DNA of 64,000 nt from Suilimivivens aceti (lineage in GTDB: Bacteria; Bacillota; Clostridia; Lachnospirales; Lachnospiraceae): contig NZ_JAOQKJ010000007.1 of NCBI RefSeq assembly GCF_025567405.1, positions 62,001-126,000 on the forward strand. The letters run 5' to 3'. Position 1 is the first letter of the stretch. Each line of letters opens with the position of its first letter. The notes below the pieces were generated by a model that saw nothing but the letters and a program-made list of their open reading frames with translations, was not told the DNA's origin and made no database searches. A program made the translations under genes and the position numbers. Positions 58,231-64,000 of the stretch are shown here, piece after piece.

Positions 58231-59259
58231 TTATTTCAGAAGATGGACACCCTTGTCAAGCAGGGAAAATCCTCTGTCAGCCAGTCCCTTCTGGTAACAT
58301 TCTGTAGAAGAAGAGGTTCCGGAAAGGACTGGAAGTACAGAAGGGGGAAGAGCCTTTTTACAGGCTGCCTCAATAATGGACATAAACTGATCTGTGATCT
58401 CTGCACCGCCAATAACTATTTTATCCGGGTTGAGAAGACAGATTATATTGATCACGATCTGGGATAGAAGACTGGCTCTTTCATCAGCCTCAGCACAGAG
58501 CAGCTGGCTTTCCACGCTCTGCCTGTTACCGATCTGCATATAACCGGCTTCTCCGGCAAAGCTTGCAAAGCCGTGGTATAACCTGCGCCCGATGATAATA
58601 CCGGCACCGAGACCGGTGCCATTTATCTGCAGATAGATCAGGTTCTGACAGTCAGATTCATCTATCTTGAGATAGCCAAGAGCTGTAGCGTTGATGTCAT
58701 TGATGACGGAAACCGGAAGCGGAAACCTTTTTCGCAGTATAGCTCCTATGTCCTGATCTTCCCATTCGGGGATCTGGGAGATGGCATATACAGTGCCTTT
58801 TTCTGAAACAGCGCCAGGCAGGCCGATGGATATGGCACCGGTATCAGGAGCTTCTTCCAGGAGCTTTTCGATTACTGTACAGAGCTCTTCTGTGTAGGAG
58901 GCACCATCCTGATGCTTACAGGTAAAGGAACACTCTTCTGTCAGGTTCATATCTGTTATACAGCAGGTGAAGCCGTTCATGGTCACTGTAATGCAGGCAA
59001 TCGCAGACCGCTTGCTGTTCAGTGTAAAAACCTCAGCCTTTCTGCCACCGGTGGAATCAGCGCTGCCAAGAGAAAGAACGGTGTTGTCGGTCATCAGCTC
59101 ACGGATGAGCTGATTTACGGTCGGCTGGCTGATCTTTGTATAATTACACAGTTCTACACGGCTTGCAGAGCCGAGTGTCTGAAGCGCATCTACGATCAGA
59201 CTGATATTTATTTCTTTCATGACCGCTGGTTTACCGGTCAGTTCTTTTTTTCTTGTCAA
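58231..59259 (-). CDS. ROK-family regulator with N-terminal HTH
   Basis: 342 residues: HTH 'SASRVELCNYTKISQPTVNQLIRELM' then a ROK domain ('GLPGAVSEKGTVYAISQIPEW', 'VINDINATALGYL', 'LQINGTGLGAGIIIGRRLYHGFASFAGEAGYM'). The zinc cluster of NagC/Mlc is not clear. Start TTG 59259 behind AAAGGAAA. Last gene of the GH4 operon; likely its repressor through the operator at 61544-61568. Confidence 0.88.
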   Translation of the reverse strand: MTRKKELTGKPAVMKEINISLIVDALQTLGSASRVELCNYTKISQPTVNQLIRELMTDNTVLSLGSADSTGGRKAEVFTLNSKRSAIACITVTMNGFTCCITDMNLTEECSFTCKHQDGASYTEELCTVIEKLLEEAPDTGAISIGLPGAVSEKGTVYAISQIPEWEDQDIGAILRKRFPLPVSVINDINATALGYLKIDESDCQNLIYLQINGTGLGAGIIIGRRLYHGFASFAGEAGYMQIGNRQSVESQLLCAEADERASLLSQIVINIICLLNPDKIVIGGAEITDQFMSIIEAACKKALPPSVLPVLSGTSSSTECYQKGLADRGFSLLDKGVHLLK

Positions 59260-59264
59260 AGCTT

Positions 59265-60203
59265 TTATTTCCTTTCTTTTATGTCCTGCAGGATGAACAG
59301 AGCCATTCTGACAGCACCGGTCACAGGCTTCCGGGTAGGGAGCACAGGATAAGCTGCAGGGGCAGCGGTGCGTACAGCTTCCATAAAGGGATCAAGAAGC
59401 AGAGGATCATCTGAGTGGAACAGACTGCCGATCAGAACGACAGGTACCTGTTCATTTTCCATATGAAGTCTCCGGATTACTGCAGCAGCATAGAGCCCTT
59501 CCTCATGGCCTAGATCCTGGATCAGCATACGGCAGACAGAGTCACCGCTGTTGGCAAGCTGAAAGACAGTGATAGGAAGCTGATAGCGTTCCTTGTCGGA
59601 AAGAGGGTTCTGCTTTAAGAGCCGGCATACATCTTCCATCGTGGAAACACCGAAAATGGGAGGGACTGCTGCTTCAAGAGCTGATTTCTCATAGGTCCCT
59701 TCGTCAGACCGGAAGGCATAATGCAGTGCTTTTTCTACCAGATCACCACCGCCGCCATAGTTGCCAAGGCGGTAATCCAGGTTACGGAGCGTCAGCTCAT
59801 CACCCTGTCTGTTGCAACCGGCATGTCCGGCGCCGGTTCCACAGATGGAAACAACACCAAAGGGCTCCTTTAAGGCAGAGTACATGCCGATCCAGGCATC
59901 ATGCACTACCCGGAAGGGAACGCCGGGCAGTACTTTTTCGGCAGCCGGATTTAACAGGGCAAGATCATCTTCACCATCAGCACCTGACATACCAAGCACA
60001 GCGTAGGAGAGATCCTGAAGAGTAAGGTCTGCCTCCTTAAGGGCGGCAGAGACCGCAAGCTGCAGGTTCTCCTCTGTCTGCCTGATTCCAAACAGCTGGT
60101 GCTGGGAAGCCCCGGCAAGGCCTTCGGCAAGAATGTTTTCGTTTTCATCTGCGATCACACAGTGGGTTTTAGTTCCACCGGCATCGATACCAAGTACATA
60201 CAT
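59265..60203 (-). CDS. BadF/BcrA-type sugar kinase (N-acetylglucosamine kinase-like)
   Basis: 312-residue ASKHA ATPase: phosphate-1 'GIDAGGTKTHCVIADE', phosphate-2 'VVSICGTGAGHAG', 'LRNLDYRLGNYGGGGDL' and adenosine motif 'VVLIGSLFHSDDPLL'. Similar to eukaryote-type GlcNAc kinases. Probably phosphorylates an imported sugar or disaccharide ahead of the GH4 enzyme. Five bases upstream of the ROK gene. Confidence 0.88.
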   Translation of the reverse strand: MYVLGIDAGGTKTHCVIADENENILAEGLAGASQHQLFGIRQTEENLQLAVSAALKEADLTLQDLSYAVLGMSGADGEDDLALLNPAAEKVLPGVPFRVVHDAWIGMYSALKEPFGVVSICGTGAGHAGCNRQGDELTLRNLDYRLGNYGGGGDLVEKALHYAFRSDEGTYEKSALEAAVPPIFGVSTMEDVCRLLKQNPLSDKERYQLPITVFQLANSGDSVCRMLIQDLGHEEGLYAAAVIRRLHMENEQVPVVLIGSLFHSDDPLLLDPFMEAVRTAAPAAYPVLPTRKPVTGAVRMALFILQDIKERK

Positions 60204-60226
60204 GACAGGGCTCCTTTCTCACCGGA

Positions 60227-61519
60227 TTACTGAAAGAAGGCGGGCAGGTAAGCCCTGTGCGCTTCTAACAGCTCATTCAGGATACCTTTGGCATCTCTGA
60301 CATCATGGATAAGGGGATTGTTTAACAGGGCAATGAGTGCCTTGTTCCTGTCTCCGGTTATGGCAGCTTCAATAGTATACTCTTCATAAGCCTTGACCTG
60401 ACCGATCAGACCAAGTACGGAAGCAGGAACGTCAGAAGCAAGGGGAGCGGCACCGTTTCTGCCGATGCGGCAGTTTACCTCGATAACGACATCGTCAGGC
60501 AGCTGGGGGATAATTCCATTGTTGAAAACATCCACAACCTGGACATCGTTTGTATCATTGTAGATACTGTCGATCAGGCAGATGGCAGCCATGGAATACC
60601 TTGCGCCGCCACGCTTTGCCAGTGCGGCAGGCTTTTCCCTGAGGTTTATATCCTTATAGCATTCAAAGAGGTTCTTTTCCACCTCCTTTACCTGAGCTGC
60701 CCTTGTGCCGGTAAGACCGATCGCTTCCATTTTTTCATGCTGGAGAGCTTCCTTTTCGGTGTAAAAATACTGCATATAAGGAGAAAGAAGGCAGCCAAGC
60801 TCCTTAGCTACAGCATCCATTTCCGCATCCTTCTGAATATTCTTTACAACACTTTCTGTGTTTTCAACGCTGACAGCATCCAGGATCCTGTCTTTGCCCT
60901 GATAATAAGCGTGGTTCATGACGCTTAAGTGGTTCAGGCCGATGAAGCGGCAGTCAAGCTCGTCAGGGGAAACGGAAAGACGTTCTGCTGCGTCATAACG
61001 CATATTGATGGATACGTTGCAAAGTCCGATACATTTTACCTTGGTATTCTTCAGAATCGCTTCTGTAATGATACCGGATGGATTGGTGAAGTTGATAAGC
61101 CATGCATCCTTACAGACCTCTTCCATATCGCGGCAGATGGAGAGCATGACGGGAATGGTACGGAGTGCTTTGAAGAACCCACCGGGGCCGGTTGTCTCCT
61201 GACCGATCACATCATATTTAAGCGGGATCCGCTCATCCTTTTCCCTGGCATCCAGACCACCTACACGGATCTGCGCGATAACAAAGGAAGCGTCCTTAAG
61301 ACCCTCTCTCCTGTCGAGTGTGTAACGGACAGAAATGGGAAGTCCGGCCTTCTCTGCCATACGCTTTGCAAAGGCTGTGTTAATGGAAACCTTTTCCTGG
61401 CCTTCAGGAATATCGATCAGGACGACCTCTGTGACAGGAAGGGAATCCTTGTGATTGATGATGCCTTCCATTAATTCAGGTGTGTAGCTGCTTCCTCCGC
61501 CGATAACTGCAATTTTCAT
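60227..61519 (-). CDS. GH4 family 6-phospho-beta-glucosidase
   Basis: 430-residue NAD- and metal-dependent glycoside hydrolase of family 4. Rossmann 'KIAVIGGGSSYTPELMEGI', 'INFTNPSGIITEAIL', metal site 'GLCNVSINMRYDAAE' and 'GLNHLSVMNHAYY'. The 'C-N-V' at the metal site and the sequence type fit 6-phospho-beta-glucosidases. It would hydrolyse the phosphorylated glycoside made by the adjoining kinase. GGAGG before ATG 61519. First gene of the operon. Confidence 0.93.
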   Translation of the reverse strand: MKIAVIGGGSSYTPELMEGIINHKDSLPVTEVVLIDIPEGQEKVSINTAFAKRMAEKAGLPISVRYTLDRREGLKDASFVIAQIRVGGLDAREKDERIPLKYDVIGQETTGPGGFFKALRTIPVMLSICRDMEEVCKDAWLINFTNPSGIITEAILKNTKVKCIGLCNVSINMRYDAAERLSVSPDELDCRFIGLNHLSVMNHAYYQGKDRILDAVSVENTESVVKNIQKDAEMDAVAKELGCLLSPYMQYFYTEKEALQHEKMEAIGLTGTRAAQVKEVEKNLFECYKDINLREKPAALAKRGGARYSMAAICLIDSIYNDTNDVQVVDVFNNGIIPQLPDDVVIEVNCRIGRNGAAPLASDVPASVLGLIGQVKAYEEYTIEAAITGDRNKALIALLNNPLIHDVRDAKGILNELLEAHRAYLPAFFQ

Positions 61520-61543
61520 AGTCTTGATACCTCCTCTATTTAA

Positions 61544-61568
61544 ACTTATTTAATAATCTTTAATAAGT
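61544..61568. promoter_or_regulatory. ROK operator over the start site of the GH4 operon
   Basis: ACTTATT-(11 bp)-AATAAGT, a 25-bp inverted repeat like NagC/XylR-type ROK sites. It spans about +2 to +26 of the predicted transcript. Confidence 0.7.
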
Positions 61569-61576
61569 ACAATATG

Positions 61577-61605
61577 ATACTAACACAAGACTGAAGGTTA
61601 TGCAA
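61577..61605 (-). promoter_or_regulatory. Promoter of the GH4 operon
   Basis: Minus strand TTGCAT (61605-61600), 17-bp spacer, TAGTAT (61582-61577). Confidence 0.7.
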
Positions 61606-61680
61606 GAGGCTTGACGAAATTTTTTTAAGAAAATTAAATAAGCAGCAGCCTGATTGATACCGTATAGGAGAACAGGAGGA

Positions 61681-62520
61681 TCAGAAGCTGTGTCCGCCAC
61701 CGCCGCCTGAGCTTCCTCCTCCGCCACCGCCACCTGAGCTTCCTCCACCGCTGCCGCTGCTGGAAGGGTTATAAACCTTGGTAGTGGTTGTTTTTTTGGC
61801 AGCTGCATTGCGGAAGGCAAAGGAGGCCTGACCGGCAGAAAGAAGCTCTTCATCAGAGCATTTTCGGCTGCGGGAAAGAAAGCTTACCAGGAAGTAATTC
61901 AGCAGGGCAGAAAGAAGAAGAGCCAGCAGGGCATTGCTGATATATTTCATGGGCATGGCAATTTTCTGTCCCTCAAGCAGAGATGCGATCTGGTCGAAGG
62001 CATTGTCTGCGCAGGTGAAGTAGTCTCCATCTGAAGCGTAGGTGTATATATTATCGGTTATAACGTTGGCATAAGAGGTCGTAACTGTCCTGTAAACATC
62101 ACCATCACTGAATATGTACAGCTCGCGGTTATCCATATCGATCAGAAACAGGGTACCATTCACCACGCCGCTGCCAAATGTTTCGTGGAAATAGGAACGG
62201 GCGTAGGAGGAGGTTGACTGTGGATTATAGTCAATGCTTTTGAAGGCCACATTGCCATAATAGCTGACACGCTCCATGGTATCGGCGAGAAGATTCTTTT
62301 CTTCTGTAGTCAGAAGAGCTGCGTCATCCTCGATCAGGATGTCGTAGCCGGTTTCCGGATTATACCAGGAGAAGGATGCAGATTCTTCTGCCGATACAGT
62401 GCCGGCAGGCAGAAGACCGGCAGCCAGTAGAGATAAAAGAACCGCCATTGTTACAGCTTTCAGGAGCTTTTGGGAAACGTGTTTTGTGATATTTTCAATA
62501 TAGCAGATCAGGTATTTCAT
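61681..62520 (-). CDS. TPM-domain membrane protein
   Basis: 279 residues: signal/membrane segment 'AVTMAVLLSLLAAGLLPAGTVSA', an extracytoplasmic TPM (Psb32/DUF477-like) domain ('DAALLTTEEKNLLADTMERVSYYGNVAF', 'NGTLFLIDMDNRELYIFSDGDVY'), a second membrane helix 'ISNALLALLLSALLNYFLV', and a Gly/Ser-rich tail ending in G-G-H-S-F, typical of TPM proteins. Overlaps the preceding gene by 4 bp (ATGA). Confidence 0.86.
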   Translation of the reverse strand: MKYLICYIENITKHVSQKLLKAVTMAVLLSLLAAGLLPAGTVSAEESASFSWYNPETGYDILIEDDAALLTTEEKNLLADTMERVSYYGNVAFKSIDYNPQSTSSYARSYFHETFGSGVVNGTLFLIDMDNRELYIFSDGDVYRTVTTSYANVITDNIYTYASDGDYFTCADNAFDQIASLLEGQKIAMPMKYISNALLALLLSALLNYFLVSFLSRSRKCSDEELLSAGQASFAFRNAAAKKTTTTKVYNPSSSGSGGGSSGGGGGGGSSGGGGGHSF

Positions 62521-63968
62521 GCGTCATCCCCCTTTCGGGCAAATTGCGGAAGAGGCCTTGTAGCCAGTGTATTATATTTCAGCAGAATGGCTGCCATGGT
62601 AAACAGTGTGCACAGGAAAGTAAGGAAGCAGCCGCCATAGTACCAGATATCGGATACCGGATCTATCATAAGAACGATAATGGCGATCACAAGGGCAAAC
62701 AGGGAACCAAGGAACCCGGGAAGCTGCGTGCCGAAAACAGGAGCTTTACTGTAAGTCCAGAATTCCCCGAAGGTCATGGTAAAGGTTGCTTTCTTTGTTT
62801 TTTTCCTTGACTTTTTTTTCATCTGTCTGGCGGCAAGCTCCTGGTAGCCTTTATCGTCAAGCCTTGTTTCACGGCGGTAGATCTTACGGGTTTCCAGCCA
62901 GAACAGGATAAAGGTGACCACAGACAGAAGGGCAGACAGTATCAGAAGCCCGGTCGGTGTCAGGATAAGTACTGGATTTAACAGGAGGAAAAGCAGAACT
63001 GCAAGAAGCAGTGTGCTGATCAGGTATTTCACCGGATCAATCGGAATATCTGCTGAGATCTTCCCGGTCTGTCCGTTGACGGTGGCATAGGCCACACGGT
63101 CTTTATGCCGGTAGGACATGAACCAGACAGGATACATAAGAGCTTCCGGGCGTTTTGTTTTCGTGCAGAGAGAGGTATTCTGACTGGAGAGTGTAATGCC
63201 GGGATCCGGGTGAAGGCCTTTGAAGGGCTTCATCTCCCTGATCCGCTTCATGCTGGCAGTGTTGGCGATCTGCTTGGCGTCTTCGATATAAACAGTTTCC
63301 CTGATATCAGAAATATCTGCATAGAAACCGCTTAAAAAGGCGGGGGTAAACTGCTTTTCGTCACAGGGCTGATAAGGAGCGATCTGTCTGCTGATAGTAT
63401 CGTCAAGAGTAGCTGAGGCATCAAAGGAAAGATGGCTGTAGGAGGCATCGATATCGCCTGTGAGACGGTAATGATCGGTGTAATCATAGCTGCCCTTGCG
63501 ATATTGTTTTTTTCCTTTGAGCTGCGCAGCTCCCTTCTGTACTACATGATAGCAGTAATAGGGAATGTATATGCCGCGGAACTGGTTCAGCGCTTTTTCC
63601 TGCTTCAGCTCCTTTGGAGCGAAAAGGGCACGGCGCATCCGGCCAAGATAAGCCTTTTTACAGGAATCCTCCGTAATTTTAAAGGGAATGATGCGTACAG
63701 GCCGCTTTTCATTGGAAAGCCGGCCGGACAAAATGGTAGAAGCGCCACAGAAGCTGCAGAATTCTGCTGCAGAATTATCGGTACTCAGGATCTCTCCGCC
63801 GCACTGCGGACAGGTGAAAATAGTTGCTTCAAAGGCAAAGAGTTCTTCTGCGTCATTTTCCTTTTTCAGGGAATACGGATCAAAGGTTGTCTGGCAGTAA
63901 TCACATTTCATCAGCTGATCTTCAATGCTGAATTTCAGATTACCGCCACAGTTTGGGCATTCGTACAT
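62517..63968 (-). CDS. Zinc-ribbon membrane protein
   Basis: 483 residues. N-terminal zinc ribbons 'YECPNCGGNLKFSIEDQLMKCDYCQ' and 'FTCPQCGGEI' ... 'EFCSFCGAS' (four C-x-x-C pairs), a middle domain ('RGIYIPYYCYHVV', 'PVWFMSYRHKDRVAYATVNGQTGKI'), and four hydrophobic helices towards the C terminus. Proteins of this kind are found beside TPM-domain genes; function unknown. The final 32 bases of the window are its upstream region. Confidence 0.85.
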   Translation of the reverse strand: MYECPNCGGNLKFSIEDQLMKCDYCQTTFDPYSLKKENDAEELFAFEATIFTCPQCGGEILSTDNSAAEFCSFCGASTILSGRLSNEKRPVRIIPFKITEDSCKKAYLGRMRRALFAPKELKQEKALNQFRGIYIPYYCYHVVQKGAAQLKGKKQYRKGSYDYTDHYRLTGDIDASYSHLSFDASATLDDTISRQIAPYQPCDEKQFTPAFLSGFYADISDIRETVYIEDAKQIANTASMKRIREMKPFKGLHPDPGITLSSQNTSLCTKTKRPEALMYPVWFMSYRHKDRVAYATVNGQTGKISADIPIDPVKYLISTLLLAVLLFLLLNPVLILTPTGLLILSALLSVVTFILFWLETRKIYRRETRLDDKGYQELAARQMKKKSRKKTKKATFTMTFGEFWTYSKAPVFGTQLPGFLGSLFALVIAIIVLMIDPVSDIWYYGGCFLTFLCTLFTMAAILLKYNTLATRPLPQFARKGDDA

Positions 63969-64000
63969 AGGATATCCTTTCTTTTCTATGACTTTTGACA

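Overview
The window looks like the chromosome of a gut-type member of the Lachnospiraceae (Clostridia; Blautia/Ruminococcus/Dorea-like). This rests on the gene families and their style: fused FeoAB, C69 dipeptidase, CBM26 starch modules, CUT1 sugar permeases without a local ATPase, a WYL-UgpC sugar transporter locus, GGAGG ribosome sites and TTG/GTG starts. Genus cannot be fixed from sequence reading alone. The flanks (about 1-11 kb and 46-64 kb) are visibly richer in G+C than 12-45 kb, which is A+T-rich and carries the accessory genes.

Region 1 (1-8.4 kb): the 3' end of an Mrr-type restriction gene running off the left edge, an orphan 2-hydroxyacyl-CoA dehydratase activase-related protein, FeoAB iron transporter, C69 dipeptidase, and a secreted protein made of three CBM26-like starch modules fused to a maltose-type solute-binding domain.

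Region 2 (8.4-34.3 kb): a large sugar-acid catabolic locus in two halves. The left half has KDG kinase, KDPG aldolase and a LacI regulator on the minus strand. Divergent from them is a CUT1 transporter (binding protein plus two permeases), followed by lactonase, Asp-box propeller, SDR, lactonase, Asp-box propeller, DUF4432 epimerase-like protein, fructokinase-like kinase and a VOC protein. The right half has a GntR/UTRA regulator divergent from a CUT2 (Rbs-like) transporter, then SDR, lactonase, Asp-box propeller, RraA-like protein, KDGal kinase, KDPGal-type aldolase and a DMT exporter. A lactonase followed by an Asp-box propeller occurs three times in the same order, twice preceded by a paralogous SDR. 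The locus has the dehydrogenase, lactonase, kinase and aldolase of an Entner-Doudoroff/De Ley-Doudoroff-like route, but no recognisable sugar-acid dehydratase. The Asp-box proteins, which lack a visible sialidase FRIP motif and a signal peptide, are the obvious candidates for that step or another new step. This is the best candidate for an undescribed pathway.

Region 3 (34.3-46 kb): a decayed and defence-rich stretch. It holds a cbiL pseudogene, a lipoprotein, a nitroreductase, the Fe-S tail of a lost aldo/keto reductase, an AbiEi antitoxin with a broken AbiEii toxin, a second-type FtsZ divergent from an XRE regulator plus ImmA/IrrE peptidase with a four-box operator array, McrBC, a tandem type I toxin-antitoxin array (two identical 31-residue holin-like toxins, three antisense RNAs, 401-bp period) and a DUF4143 ATPase.

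Region 4 (46-64 kb): a coiled-coil protein of unknown role, a heterodimeric ABC exporter, an anion permease, a WYL regulator with a complete CUT1 sugar ABC transporter whose binding protein carries a C-terminal membrane helix, an OB-fold-like lipoprotein, a GH4-kinase-ROK operon with a clear operator at its start site, and a TPM-domain/zinc-ribbon membrane protein pair. No rRNA, tRNA, CRISPR array or insertion sequence was seen.
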